64,000 nt of DNA from Symbiodinium natans (lineage: Eukaryota > Sar > Dinophyceae > Suessiales > Symbiodiniaceae), in NCBI GenBank assembly GCA_905221605.1, contig CAJNDS010002358.1, forward strand, positions 186,001-250,000. Reading direction: 5' to 3'. The position numbers were made by a program, and so were the translations under genes. Of the stretch, positions 23,561 through 35,242 are shown piece after piece (the first letter of the stretch is position 1; each line of letters starts with the position of its first letter). The notes below the pieces were generated by a model. It did no database searches. It was not told the origin of the DNA and saw nothing but the letters and a program-made list of their open reading frames with translations.

Positions 23561-24451
23561 ATTCCTTCCAGGTGAGATTCAAAGGTTGGAAATGGTGAGA
23601 AGTAGCTCTGCTTTCGAACAGAGGTCCTTTCTTTGCGTGCTTGGATCTCTTCCCGCTCTTGCAGCAAGCACTCCTCAGATGTGAACGTCGCGCTGGTCTA
23701 ATGAGTCTACTGCAAGCCTCTGACAGCACACACACACACACACACTGGCTAAAGCAAGCGGCGCTGACATGGCTGTCCCACGCCTCCTGCAAACAGCGCG
23801 TCCCGAAGCAGCTTTGCTTGGACTTGACCATAGCTGAGCAAACAAATATTCGCCTAGGCCCTCGGCCGTGTGGCATCAGACGTTCCCTACACCTAGTCGC
23901 AGGGCCGTTTCTACCTGCATCGGCTATTGGGATGGAACTTTTGGCTCTCTTTGTCCGTTGTGGCGGAGTACCGGAGTATGCCGGTGGCGAAGACGAAGCT
24001 CATATCTTCGCCGGCCCCGACCCCAACCCCTCTCCGCCCTTCTGCCATTCCCCCCACCTTCCGGGGAGCAAGGGTTCCAGCCAAGAAAGTCCCGAAACAA
24101 TACATGCCTGAGTGGACCGACCCGAGAACCCTACACCCAAAACCCATCAAAACCCCTAAGAAACCTCTGCCCGTCGGGCCGGGCCGAGGTGGGCAACACA
24201 CAGCCAGTAACAAAATGGATTTATGCGACTGCAGGGTGTTGTGAAGCATGCTGCTGCTCTTGTGTTGGTGCAGGCTGCGCCCGGTGGCATTCAAGGAAGC
24301 GGGGGGGGGGGGGGGGGTGTCGTTCGTACAAGTATGTGTTTGGCAGTATACTTTGTAGTAGTCGTCGCAACAATGGGTTCCGGTGGTCTGAATGCAAACT
24401 TGCAAAAGACTAGAAAACCATGATGACAATCTAACGAACAATAGCAAATCA

Positions 24452-24452
24452 T

Positions 24453-24503
<51 letters not shown>
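24452..24503. repeat. (AGC)n array
   Basis: About 17 uninterrupted AGC units. On the minus strand they give poly-Cys inside a 355-codon open frame (23911-24978) that I reject as a gene. A 17-nt G run lies at 24301-24317. Confidence 0.9.
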
Positions 24504-24506
<3 letters not shown>

Positions 24507-24554
24507 AGAAGTAAAAATATTTATGCCTCAAATTCGTGATCCTTTTAACCCCTG

Positions 24555-25480
24555 CAGGCTCCGGTGCCAAGTCGGGCATGCAAAGTGCCCCAGAAACGGC
24601 TTTCGATTCTTGAAAGTCGGGCTTCAAAACCGTGTTTTTGCACCAGCTTCGGCTGCGCAATGCTGTGGAGACTTGAGCAAGAATTCTGCTGCCTGGCATG
24701 TCAAGCTCATGCTGAAAGCCCAGGCTCCTTCTCGGCCACCGCCTCGACTGCATGCGCCTGGAGGGAAAGGACGATGAGGCAGAGTAATCAAAAAAGGGAG
24801 TTGTTACACCGTCTGGCCTCCATGGCTGCAATATGTCTATCCATTGCTTCTTTGAAGGCGATCTCCTTCCTCGGAAGCTTTGCGCTCCGTGCTGCCGTGC
24901 TGCAAGAGAATTATCTGAGTGTTCACAGTTGTTCGAGACGTGACAGCCCTGACCTATCCTGAGGCGTGTCGGGTGCATGTGGCATCCGTGATCACTGCAG
25001 CGGCGCTGCTACTTGAAATGCTACCCTGACTTTCATCATGACATGAAAACTCTGCCTGGCATTCTGGACTTGTCGCCCAGGTGCTTGAACTGCGTGCCCG
25101 TGAGCCCAGGAGCGCTTTCTGACTTCTGCAGAGGCTCCTCGCCTCAAGAACTTCAAGAACCGGCAGAATCTACGAACTACGAACCGATAAGTTGCACCCA
25201 GACAGATACCGAGAGAGTAGGGGCCAGTCAAGGCCACCAGTGCAGAGGCCCCGGCCAACGCTGGGCATTGCCCTCTGAGCGCCACCGTCAAATCCCTGCA
25301 CCTCTGTCCTTGGTTACAGCGTCAGGTTCTCGCCAGAGCGTTGTAGGAGATTGCGCATCCTTCGCGTGAGAAACCCTCACCTTCTGACTGGGGTTGTTCC
25401 TGCCCATTTTTGCGTCCTCACGCCTGGACGGCAGAATGCCTTGCAGCCTGAAGAGATTCTTCCCACTCCTTGCAAGGTCT
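24555..25480 (-). CDS. uncharacterised charged protein, five candidate exons
   Basis: Exons: about 25427-25480 after TGTTTACAG (KEWEESLQAARHSAVQ); about 25042-25142 (GEEPLQKSESAPGLTGTQFK, HLGDKSRMPGRVF); 24818-24899 after TCTTGCAG (LPRKEIAFKEAMDRHIAAME, GC donor); 24713-24757 after CCTCCAG (AHAVEAVAEKEPGLS, GC donor); about 24555-24652 (PKLVQKHGFEARLSRIESRF). The 24713-24899 exons join in phase 0 and the next intron is 60 nt. The helix-rich charged sequence is consistent across exons. Function unknown. The much longer open frame overlapping it on the same strand is in a different frame and is not supported. Confidence 0.5.
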
Positions 25481-25551
25481 GTAAACACAGCTAGAAAGGG
25501 CTTAGGGAGGGTTCCCAGGCCTTTCGGATGCACTACTGACTATCTGACCAC

Positions 25552-26870
25552 GTGGCACAGGGACTTAAATTCGGCGCCGCTTTTGACCTCGAACGTTTTG
25601 CAAGTTTTCGTGGTTTCAACGTCTCAAAAGCGCCAGCAGTTCGGGGATGGGATCGGCAAAGGCCTGGGCACCACATAGTCCGGCCCTCAAAGGTCACTGA
25701 TGCTGAAAAGGCTTCACTGTGGTACAGAAAATACTCACATGTGCTGCCAGCAGGGTTTCTCGATGTTTCTCGGGTTTTGGGATGCCCGACTAACTCCTCG
25801 GTGACATTGAACGGTTTGTGGTTTAACGCTTCGCACCTCACATTTCCTGTTCGGGTCTAGGCCGTTTGTTGGCAATCCCATTCCCAACAGGATGTGCTCT
25901 GGAAAAAAAGGCAGACGGATCGGACAAAATGTGCGCCGTTGGGTCTTTGAACAGGCTGGTTTTGGAGTCTAGGGCTATTTTGGGTGCAGACACCAGTGGC
26001 CCCTCCAGCAGAGGCCAGCTGATGTTCCTGGAAAGATATCAAAAGACGGCGACCAAGCCATGAAGGCTCCACGATACTGAGATATACTGGGATGTACTGC
26101 GGTCTCTGCAGCTTGAAAGGCGCCTTCAAGCCGTTTCCCACATCCTGCCCAATGGCCTTGTCATCCCTCGCCATGTGCACAGATGCTGGTGCAAGGTCGA
26201 GGTACTATAAGTAGAAGAGTACAAAATTCTAATGCATTCTACAAAAATTTCTGGCCGCTCCCACATTCCCACATGCGGCTGCAGCCAGGCTGTGTTTTAA
26301 GCGTGGGATCCCAAAGAACTTGGCACAGCGAAGACATGACAGGTTTTTTGTGCTATAGTTGACTAGTTGTGCCAAGGAGCAGTACCATAGTCGGTTGCTC
26401 GTTTGCGCCTCCAGGCATCACGCCCAAGCTCGCGGCCTGCATCTGCAGATTACATTACTCAACTGCCCTCCTGAGCATGATGGTGCCCTCATGATATACA
26501 TGAACATACCCTCATAACATGCCCTGAAGATGCCCTGAATCTGCCTCTGGTGGAGGATCCTTCTGGAAACTGCGGGCGGCTCGAGAGCCTTGGCCTTCAC
26601 GCGATGGCGGAGCCAGGCCCTCCTTTTCGCGCACAGGAAGGAGAACCAGGCAGAACCAGGTAACCAGAAGCAGAACATAGCAGAACCCTTCTGAGTATCG
26701 GAGGAAAGAGGAGTCCATAGGAGTCCAGCAAAGAGTCCTGTCTATAGAACTCTTGGGCGAAAAGGAAGCGAAGTTCCCGATCTTTGCACACAAACCTTCC
26801 AGGGCCGTCGTGCTGGATCAGACTTGTTGCAGCGAAGCGACAGCAGTTGCAGTGCGGCAGTTGCACTGCG
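25552..26870. other. region with protein-like frames on both strands, unresolved
   Basis: A plus-strand frame at 25552-25857 (FDLERFASFRGFNVSKAP, TDAEKASLWYRKYSHV) and a minus-strand frame at 25740-25841 (HKPFNVTEELVGHPKTRET) overlap; only one can be real. Minus-strand frames at 26070-26180 and 26740-26866 (RFVCKDRELRFLFAQEFYRQ) also look coding. Strand bias favours minus. I cannot build a gene. Confidence 0.3.
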
Positions 26871-27241
26871 GTGACATGCGCTGGAGTTCAGCGAAGCTCG
26901 CCTCCCCACGTCACCAAAAGCCAAGTCGAGCTCCCTGCAGTACAAGGGCATCTGTTTTGTTGCTGAGATGCTGCATCCATCTGCATCCCAAACCCGTGGA
27001 ATCCCTAGATGCCGGCGCCTGCCGTCGGCGGCACTCTCGCCAATTCGCTGAACCAACGCGCGGAGCATGGTAAAGACCTGCAGGGCGGGGAGCCAAAGGA
27101 CTCGGAAAGCTGCGGAAAGCGACTGGCACGGGGATAAGACGGAGGACGCCTGATCCTTGGTGAGGTTCGAGAACTTCAAGGCAGCCTTCATGCGGTGGGG
27201 CGTGGTAACATGTAGAGGCTCCAGATCTTTCGCATGCCCAC

Positions 27242-27441
27242 CTTGCTAAAGTTGAAGTCCTCGAAGGCGCATAGCTCGTTCGCTGGGGTCTTGCGGGAGT
27301 CGGACAGGTAGGCCCGAATGAACCTGGGTACATGGTGGCGAGCCAGCAAGTCAGATCGCACCAGTGCATGATCGTAGACCTTATAGTTGCAGCGTGGCAG
27401 CGAGTCAGAGAACTGGAAATGTGGTCGATAGGTCGTCTTGC
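27242..27441 (-). CDS. strongly coding exon of an uncharacterised protein
   Basis: Bounded by an acceptor (CACGCAG) and a GT donor (AGCAAG|GTGGGC), this 200-nt exon encodes 66 residues: TTYRPHFQFSDSLPRCNYKV, YDHALVRSDLLARHHVPRFI, RAYLSDSRKTPANELCAFED, FNFSK. Composition is clearly that of a globular protein. The 210-codon open frame over the same bases (26911-27543) is a different frame and poorer. The next exon is probably at 27000-27190 (MKAALKFSNLTKDQASSVL). Family not recognised. Confidence 0.6.
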
Positions 27442-27722
27442 CTGCGTGCTACAAGTCGCCAGAGGTGAGGCACAAGAAACAGGTGATAAGAAGTGACAAA
27501 AAGTGATGGCCATGAATGCCACGGCGCCCTCTTTCCACTGCACACGGACTGCACAGCTGACTCGTCAAGGATGCTACCACACAGCCCACACGAGCCGCGT
27601 GCCGCGCCTAGCTTCTTTTGCAGGGACCAGCCCAACTTGCAGAAGCTGCCGAGTTGCAGGCCCCGCCTTGGTTTTTCGTAGTGTTTAAGACTCAGTGACT
27701 ACTCAGACTCTCAGTGCACCTA

Positions 27723-28734
27723 TCACAATCGTGACTTCTCTCCAAGGGGCTTCTGCTCCAGACACGACCTAACGTATGCCGCATAAGCTGACCAGGCCTG
27801 CTTGGCAGTCGCACGACATGCTTGCAAACAGGCCAAGCATTCCTCCCTCCTCCCGCAGGCCTCCTGGTACTCCCGTGTGGAGTCGCTGCCCTCCTGCCGG
27901 CTGACAAGAAGCCACATGGTCAACCAGCAACTTTCAATTTTGCTTAGTTTTTGCTTTTGAATCCCGTCCTTCGTGCCGAGCCTACCTCGCCTCTGGATAA
28001 TGTCTTGGACAAGTCCATCGAAGGTGAGCATGCCCTCAGCACGGCACGTGGCATACCGCAATCCCGCATCCCATCAAATACCATGCTGCGTCGTGGGCAT
28101 AGAGGAGCCAAGCCGCTGAAGTTCCCAAAGGGATGTCTTTCTATCTTGCAGTGGACATCCAGCTGGAGCCAAAAAACAAATCAGCGAATTGCGCAGTCGT
28201 TTGTGAGCCGATGCTGGGGGCTCTGCAGGCTCTGCATTGCTGATGATACCATGCTGAGCTCTGAGCGGGCATCTTCATCACGGATGATTCATGGAACGCT
28301 GACAGAGTCTGGCTCCTTGAGGCAACAGGAGGGCCCGTAGGAAAGGAACGCGTTTGGTGGTGCTTGGACAGGCTGTGGCTTCGGGAGCGTCATGAGTTAA
28401 GATCAGGTAGAGTAGGAGCCGAGATGAATCGCCCACGAGACAACCCTCCTCCCAGAAGCGTCTGGGTACTGCACTCGAAGTCCGGCCCAGAGTCTCTCAA
28501 GCTCCGTCGAAAGCGAGCGCAATTACATCATACAACAGCATCCAACAAGCAAAGCCGCAGCTAGTCTTCTTTTTGCAGGGTTCAACGGACTCGGCTGTGT
28601 GTTGTGGTTGAATGCTGCTGGATTCAGTCTTGATACTTATTGATACTGTTAGTAATGTACGGCCGGAGCGCGGCCACCCATTGGCACCGATACTTTCCTG
28701 ACTGCTCATCGCAGTACACCGAATCCAAGGCCAT
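27723..28734 (-). CDS. small Cys-containing helical protein, start and stop seen
   Basis: Start exon 28734 to about 28630: MALDSVYCDEQSGKYRCQWV, AALRPYITNSINKYQ, open from an ATG that follows an in-frame TGA. Middle candidates: about 28290-28400 (LPKPQPVQAPPNAFLSYGPS) and about 27997-28045 after TGAG (GMLTFDGLVQDIIQRR, GT donor). Last exon, about 27723-27890 after a CAG acceptor: EYQEACGRREECLACLQACR, ATAKQAWSAYAAYVRSCLEQ, ending KPLGEKSRL and TGA. The last exon is a Cys-spaced helix (C..R..C..C...C). It may be one gene; internal joins were not all checked in phase. No family recognised. Confidence 0.5.
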
Positions 28735-29079
28735 TCATGTGGCACAGGCGCAAACTGGACAACAACTCATGCGAAGGATGGATGATGAGACTGTCCGCAT
28801 CAAGAAAGCTTGAGCTTTTGATGTAACCTGCTTGCTCACTTGCTTGCATTGCTACCTCCATCTTGCTTTCTGCTGTTTGCCTTCGAGCCTGCCGCTGCAG
28901 ACAGGAGCTTCTAGTCCATGATCGGCCAAGGCATCAACGGAGCCGGCTGCACCACACTCGCAACTTGCTTGGCAGTTTAGGCACAGTGCCGATCCAGATC
29001 CGCCAAGGACCAAGATGTACCTAAACACGCGCGTGGTAACTATGATGCTTTCACATACCTCAAACCAAAAAGACAGCTT

Positions 29080-29795
29080 TCTCAGTCAGCCAGCGGCACC
29101 CCGCCGATTTGTTGCGAGCTTTGAACGACAAGCGCCCGAGAGCCTGTAGCCAAAGTGGGCCAGGCATCCAAAACGAAGCAATGCATTCCGGGCCAAATCC
29201 TCCTATAGAGATGCGTGGAGACTCTGCCCGCGCGGGGGTTGTAAAATCTTGGTGAGCCCTCAAGCCTGGAGCAAGTAGCATGGGTCGAGGTCCTTCCCGG
29301 CAACAAGAAGTGCATCGGGAATGGCCTCCGGCAGGAAGGCAAACCTACCCCTCGGAGATGATCGGGCACTTGCACATTAAAGGTGCAACAACGAACCACA
29401 TGTATACAAAAATGTACTTGTGTTCAAACGCCGCGGCCCGGTCACCTCTCCGTCCCGCGCTCGGACCTGCTCTGCTCTGCCACGTACCAAAAGCAGTTTA
29501 TGAGCACGAACTCATCCAAGAGCGGCAGAATGCGGCCTCGCAAGCATCGTCGGCCAGACTTTTCACCTGATAGGAATGGATACGGGGAGGAATGATCTTG
29601 TGTCGGCCTTTCCATTGGGCTTGGTTGGGCCTGGCTGTTCAGGTAGTCGACCTGAAACCGGCCGCGGGCATCAAACTGAACCAAGGTGCTTTCAAAGAAC
29701 GAACCCCTTCTGCAGCTGGGAAGCAGCTTGGGCAGATCCACCACCAGCAGATTCTGGGATTGCCTTGTACGCGATTGATTCAAAACGCCAAACAA
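29080..29795 (-). CDS. uncharacterised protein, two or three exons
   Basis: Exon 29266-29344 lies between GGGGTAG and a GC donor and encodes FAFLPEAIPDALLVAGKDLD and PCYLLQ. Downstream, 29086-29190 reads GMHCFVLDAWPTLATGSRAL and QIGGVPLAD with a stop. Upstream, 29450-29795 is one long open frame from an ATG (NLLVVDLPKLLPSC, FDARGRFQVDYLNSQAQ, GRILPLLDEFVLINCF). All three are protein-like and on one strand. No domain recognised. To the right, 29880-30110 is C-rich low-complexity sequence. Confidence 0.45.
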
Positions 29796-29879
29796 AACAG
29801 ATCGATATTATTCGCCTCGGCTTCCTGCCGAGAAGCGTCTGGAACAAGCAGACCCGGATCGGGCCTCCTTCCCCCTAAC

Positions 29880-30265
29880 CCAACCCTTCCCCCCATGCCA
29901 AATTTTCTGACGCCACCCCCCCCCCACCCCCCCCAATCCCTTGGAGGAGCTGCAAACCGATGCCGTGGGGGGCCCCGCTTGTCGGTGGCTCCTACAGGGG
30001 GAGTGCCTCAAAAACCCCCTCCCACCCCCACCCCCCCACCCCCCCACCGCCCCCCCACCCCCCCCACCCCCACCCCCCACCCCCCCCCCCCGCCCGCTCT
30101 AAACCCTCTTTCCTCCTTTCCTGTCCTGGGGCCGGCCCGGCTGCCGAGGCGGCGCGCGCAAGCGTTTACAATTAGATCTATATATTTTTTTCTTATGATC
30201 ACCCCTCCGGACCCCCGCTTTTTTGCGGCGTGGTGGGGGGTGGTGATGGGGGGGGGGGGGGGGGG
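29880..30265. repeat. C-rich and G-rich low-complexity block
   Basis: CCCCCCACC-type runs (29910-30095) followed by a 20-nt G run (30249-30268). Long proline- or glycine-rich open frames here are composition artefacts. Confidence 0.85.
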
Positions 30266-30515
30266 TTTGAGCGTGTGGGGCGTTTCCCTCCCTGCATGCT
30301 GTCAGGGGTACTTGGCACAGAGGCCGGAAAAAGGGCTTCGGCATGCCTCGGCGGTGCCACACACACACACCTCGCCTCGCCCGCAGGTTCGGGGGCATGA
30401 GGGGTCCCCCTCCACACCCACCCAAGCCTTTCGCTTCTGTCTGCAAACCTCTCCCTCACCGGTTTTTTTGCTCGCAGACTCGCAACAAATGTAACGAGCC
30501 AAAGGACCAGTTTAC

Positions 30516-31400
30516 CGGAAGCCCGGGAAGCCCTAACAACATCTAACAACGACTCTGAGAATGCCATGGCCTCCACGTCACGGATGCCCAGCAACTCGCT
30601 GATGTCCGACAGGCCCTTTATCAAGCCGTCTGCGGATGCTGGCAACCTTGCGTGTTGCTGAGGGCTAATTGAATGAGTCCCAAAGCGACAGCACCAGAGC
30701 CATGGCTGCAATGACTACCAAACTTTGTCAGCACTTGGTTCGAAGCGCCACCAGCTTCAGAGGAACAGTAAGTCCACGTCTGATCACCTTGGCCGCGACA
30801 CAATCCACCGAATGTGCTGGACCCTACATGGCTCTATGCTTCAGTATTGTCAGGGCTGTTGGGACCCTCTTGGGCCTCCTCTCCTGATGCGCGGTAAACC
30901 TCTGGTCCACCAGGCCCGCCAGGACGGGCAACCACCTGCAGTTCAGGGTTCTCTGACCCGCGCCGAAAAGCACTGCGCGGCGTAGTGCAAGGCCTTGTAT
31001 GTCGGCACCCCGGGCCTGACAGGCATGCATTGGACATGAGCTGCCTTTGCGGGTGCCAGCAAACTGCAGGTCCCTCCCCTGTGCGTCACACACATCCATG
31101 GTTGCTTCCTGCAAACATGACAGACCAGAATCCGCACAAGTGACTCTCCGCACACCAATGGCACCACATGCTCCTCGATTCCTTTAACTGGCTCAGGCTC
31201 CAGTGACTGGGCCGAGATAAAGACGGACTGGAGAACTTTCACCTCTGCTGCCCTCACTGGAGGACAATGTTGCTCGCACTCAGCTCTTCTCAGGCAGCTG
31301 CTCGAAATGCTTCTTCCCAGTTCATGACCACCTCTATACAGTAGCTCATTGCTGACTTCCAGGTCCAGAAACCGGAAGGATCATGCTGGAATCGCGTACG
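30516..31400 (-). CDS. uncharacterised protein, at least four exons
   Basis: From 5': about 31135-31360 (NELLYRGGHELGRSISSSCL, AEVKVLQSVFISAQSLEPEP, KGIEEHVVPLVCGESLVRI); 31045-31108 between TTTGCAG and a GC donor (EATMDVCDAQGRDLQFAGTR); about 30970-31010 (PGVPTYKALHYAAQCFSARV); about 30860-30940 (VVARPGGPGGPEVYRASGEE); 30516-30646 between ACGCAAG and a strong GTAAAC donor (LPASADGLIKGLSDISELLG, IRDVEAMAFSESLLDVVRAS). A further 5' segment at 31380-31430 reads EPMLLFKRTRFQHDPSGFW. Exon edges at 30646 and 31108 are well supported; the others are approximate. No family recognised. Confidence 0.55.
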
Positions 31401-31829
31401 TTTGAACAGCAGCATGGGCTCGCGGCCTTCTGGGCATCCTTGTCTGCACCAAGGGCTGCATGTGCCATCTCGCACACAAGCAGGTTTAGCAACCTTGGTT
31501 CTCCGATACAGGCAACTCATGCTGGCCAGCATTGCGCCGGAGCTACTTTAAACAGCTGTCTGCAACATGGTATTTTCATCTGAAACCTACGAAGCTATAT
31601 GCAAGCGCCACATGGCTGCGAGGTGAGGATTCCAAGTTAGAACATGAGGGCCGAAGATCCCTACAACATGACTGGTGCAACGACGGTTGGCACTGAACAG
31701 CCAGAATGGCGTCTCAGGGCAAAGCACGGAATCTGACGGAACGCACCGATGAATGAGTGCCAAGGATGACCAAACCATTCCCTTTCATCATGATGACATC
31801 CAACGGAGAGAAAACATACGCACACGACG

Positions 31830-32115
31830 AGGAGAGCTATAGTCAAGGTAGCTGGTGTCCCTGCCAAGATGCTGCGCACGACTCCGGCGATGTGCTCTCA
31901 CAAACTGCATGACGTCGGAATAAGTGCCTGCACGATCTGACGGATCTTCATCCACATCGTTTTGCATGTGCTGCGCAGGCCAAGGCGGACCCACCATCAC
32001 CAGTCCAGAGCATTGTGACATAGCCTGGGCAAGGCTGTGAGGACGGCCGAGCCCTTTACGAAGCTGTGGGAGCGATCGAGTACGTTCAGAAGCATCGCAC
32101 TTGATGTGTACGCTA
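31830..32115 (-). CDS. uncharacterised exon
   Basis: One open minus-strand frame reads HIKCDASERTRSLPQLRKGL, CSGLVMVGPPWPAQHMQNDV, DEDPSDRAGTYSDVMQFVRA and RSRAQHLGRDTSYLDYSS. Amino-acid use is that of a real protein; the sequence beyond 31830 turns into poor composition, so a donor lies near there. Probably a neighbour exon of the gene at 30.5-31.4 kb. Between 32116 and 33080 (AT-richer, 32240-32700) I see no gene. Confidence 0.4.
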
Positions 32116-33488
32116 AGAATCAAATCCAGAAGCAGTCAAGTGTGGCTGGTCGTAGTGTTGTAAAGAGTTGAATGCCCTCCTGGGAGACTGCAGCATTACG
32201 CAACAGTGGCCAAGCTTAGCCAAACCCCTGCTCAATTTCCCGCTGCAACTTGAAACAGGAACTTTCCACGAATCACCGGGCGAATCTTAACAGTCCTACC
32301 AAATCTGTTTGGATCACGACAATGCCTGGTCCCTGTGCCCGTGATTTACTTGTGGCTTTGTGTATTTATCATTGGATGCTAGTTTCCTCGACTATTCGCC
32401 GCCGAGTAAGTTTCTACTATCGTTTTCGATTACATGACGATCTATAACTTGACACGTATTCTCATAAGTAGGACTAAAATTCTGTAAGACTCGAGATGTC
32501 GCTAGTAAGGAGGCAAGCTAATTTGACTAACATAGTTGGAGATCAGTTGCATGAATCAGACTACTTGTACTCTTAACCGGCGACTTATTTTCTACGATCT
32601 GCTTTCTTTGCATCAATCCACCTACGCATACGATTGCCCAGCCGCATAATTATCAAATGATAGAGCAATGAAGCTACCACAAATTACGATACATGGCTAC
32701 GTGGCATGCTTAACACATAATGGGTTGAAGCAGGAAGTCAACCGCTGCGTTTTGAGGGTTCTCGTCTCGACTACGCCATGCTGCAGCATCCATGCAGAAC
32801 ATGTTTCAAAGCACTTTCTGGTGGGTAACCGTTGGACCTGGTTTAGGAGGTGAGTCTGCAGAGGGAGTGAGAAGCTGCACACAAAGACTTTCGTGCCGGA
32901 CCCTTGTGTCTTCTACTCAGAACAGGGGCTTACGCAAAGGGAGAGGGCTCGCTGGCCCCGGCGTGCCTGCACAAGCTTGTCGGTACCCGCTCCGCCAGCT
33001 TCCAGGCGCATCACGAAGAGGCCATTTCCTTCGCCACAAAGTGATACACAGGAATGCACGACGAATCTGTGGACATGCTGAGGAATGGCCTGCGATTGCC
33101 TTGTACCTTGCTTCGGCTTCGAGTAGCATTGCCTTGTGGAGAGTCGGTGACCATGCTTTTGCATGCTTTTGCTGTTGCAAGCTCTCACATCCTACCGCCT
33201 TCTCGCATTTGTAAGCTGCAAGCCGGCGGCACCAGCACAACCGCGCGAAACGGGCGCATCGTCACCCTCCGATGTGACCAAGACTATACCACATGCGCTA
33301 GCACGAGGAGCTGCATTCCGGGATGAGTCGCATACTTTCTCCAGTGCTCCTTCTGCCAGGCATCACTTCTGCATGGATACCCAGGTGGCTCTGCGAATTG
33401 GGTATTTCACGGTGCTACGTTTCACGTACGTGCTCGGGCAGTTGTCCTTCACCACCTGTGCTCCGACTGCTCCGTCTCCTATCCTCGC

Positions 33489-33680
33489 AAGGCACATGGC
33501 AAGGATCACAGAATATGTCGAGCATTGTTGAGTGGATCTTCGTGTGGAGGCGAATGTGGGCTACACGCGCGCGCCCCATGGGCAGAATGGCGGTGAGTCG
33601 GCGAAGGCTCAGCCTGCGCATGGTTGCCAGGTCCCCGAGCTCGAAAACAAAAAGAACATCACTATTCCAGAATGATTTGC
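33489..33680 (-). CDS. strongly coding exon, uncharacterised
   Basis: After GGATTGAG the frame reads KSFWNSDVLFVFELGDLATM, RRLSLRRLTAILPMGRARVA, HIRLHTKIHSTMLDIFCDPC, HVPCEDR. The opening (DVL..F.LGDL..MRRLSL) resembles an F-box-type helix, but I cannot confirm it. The overlapping plus-strand 206-codon frame is Arg/Ser-rich and rejected. A further minus exon at 33110-33200 (KAWSPTLHKAMLLEAEAR) may belong to the same gene. Confidence 0.5.
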
Positions 33681-34043
33681 CTCAATCCTCGAAGGATTTC
33701 GTGAGTAGCCGTGTCATGAATCCTGCTAGGGCTGAGAATCTGATTTCCGTTATGTTCAGTCGCCAGGCACAGGCTTTGGCTCTGCGCACAACATGCTCTC
33801 CTCTGCAATTGAGAAGGGATGTTTGGACCTGGTGGCCTGTCCAAGGGCTGTCAATCCCTACAGCCAGGGCTAACGGCCTCCCTCAAAGCCTCGAGCCACT
33901 TTGCTCAAGCTCCGGGATGCGATCCTCGAATGTTGTGTCCTGACCCAGCCGCAGCGCTGATTATATTCCACTTACTTCGCATGTCGGCATTGCGTAGTGT
34001 AGACCTTGGGAAGCTGCAAGTGGGGAAGAACCTGAGTCCATAC

Positions 34044-34216
34044 CAACAAGACAGGTGAAAACAAAGACTTCGTCTTCTCCAAGCTCGGAGCCACATCAAC
34101 CTTTACGACGCCATTTCGGAGAACTTTGCTCCTTGCATCCGTACTGCCAAGCGCCTTCAAAACAAACCCGAATTGTGCCGCCTCGTTTCTGGCTGTCTCG
34201 GCTTCTGCCAGGTTGC
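34044..34216 (-). CDS. strongly coding exon, uncharacterised
   Basis: Exactly bounded by an AG acceptor (GTGAAG) and a GT donor (TTG|GTATGG), this 173-nt exon encodes 57 residues: NLAEAETARNEAAQFGFVLK, ALGSTDARSKVLRNGVVKVD, VAPSLEKTKS. Alternating helix and beta character suggests a globular domain; the family is not recognised. Upstream on the same strand, 34650-34822 (KKVAYAQLGPIYHELRPSVE) is a plausible further exon. Confidence 0.55.
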
Positions 34217-35155
34217 CTTCACAGTGACAGGGGACGCCCCCAAAGGGCAGAAAAACGTGTTGCGTATGTTGCATGTTGTGCGTTTGCCTTAGAACTGGCT
34301 GAGGACCCAGAAAGCCAACTCTGGCCTTCGCGCACTCACTTGTCACAAACTGCAATGCCCACGCAAAACTCAGAATTCAGAAGTAAGAAGTCCCACTGGT
34401 CCCACCCACACCAAGCGACCCAAGCCCATCTCTTTGCCTTGACAAAGAATCGCTGTTGCGGCCTCAGTGCAACAGCAAGCGACGGCAGGAACACTCGCCT
34501 TGGGATCCATTTGGGCACTTGACAGCGACAGCCAGCCACTTGTTCCCGGGGATGGCCCTCGGGGGTGTGGCTGCGATGCTGCGCACATCTTTGCCCAACC
34601 TTCTTCAGTGTGCCGTTCCGTTCCTTGTCGTCCGAATGTCTGTGTCTGCGGACCGAGCCTGACCATCTGGCGCGAATCCTTCTCTAACGAGTCCAGACAC
34701 GACTCGGATCCAGGCCGTGCGCTGCGACGCGCTTGCCGTCCCCATCGCTCAACGCTCGGTCTCAGCTCATGATAGATTGGTCCAAGCTGTGCATATGCGA
34801 CTTTTTTACCTCTTGTTTGCATGTCCTGCTCTTGTGAGGAGGTTATCTGAACTTGAGATCCTCAATCATACCTCGCCTCTTTGGGCCGACAGAGCCGTTG
34901 ATGCAGCCGGGAAGCACAACAGAAATCAGCAGCTGTGATGGTTGGCATGGTTTTCTTGGTTTGCTTGGTTAGCTTGGTACGAGGAATTACGAGGCCGTGC
35001 CCCACCAGCTCGTGCGACATGCAAACTTGCGGAGCTGATGAGAGCAGGGGCGGGTGCACCAGCTCCTTGGTTGGAGCCTCGGCTGTTGGTCCGACGAGCA
35101 AGATACACAGCTGTCGCTCGGACAAAATAAGCCTCTGACTTCGAAAAGCAGGGAC

Positions 35156-35242
35156 CTTTCGCAGTCTTGGCAACACGCCACAACAGAAAGCAGCGAGCAT
35201 CCGAGTCAAAGACAAAGGTCGGACTGACATATTGGTCTCCAC
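35156..35242 (-). CDS. short coding exon, uncharacterised
   Basis: Bounded by CATTCAG and a GT donor (GCGAAAG|GTCCC); encodes GDQYVSPTFVFDSDARCFLL and WRVAKTAK with phases 1 and 1. Beta-rich. The plus-strand frame just to the right (35350-35601: AEFNRDQQTVMVHRGDSLVP, FPHGFRKDFVLALRNK) is equally protein-like, so one gene here may run on the plus strand. Confidence 0.45.

Noticed and set aside
23911-24978. Longest open frame of the window (355 codons, minus)
   Set aside because: It runs through the AGC array as poly-Cys, changes composition abruptly, and conflicts with better exons in another frame on the same strand.
26911-27543. 210-codon minus-strand frame
   Set aside because: Poor composition; the neighbouring frame at 27242-27441 has exact splice boundaries and globular sequence.
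29592-30494. 300-codon plus-strand frame
   Set aside because: Produced by C-rich low-complexity sequence (proline runs); the 5' part overlaps better minus-strand frames.
33323-33943. 206-codon plus-strand frame
   Set aside because: Arg/Ser-rich composition and overlap with a much better minus-strand exon.
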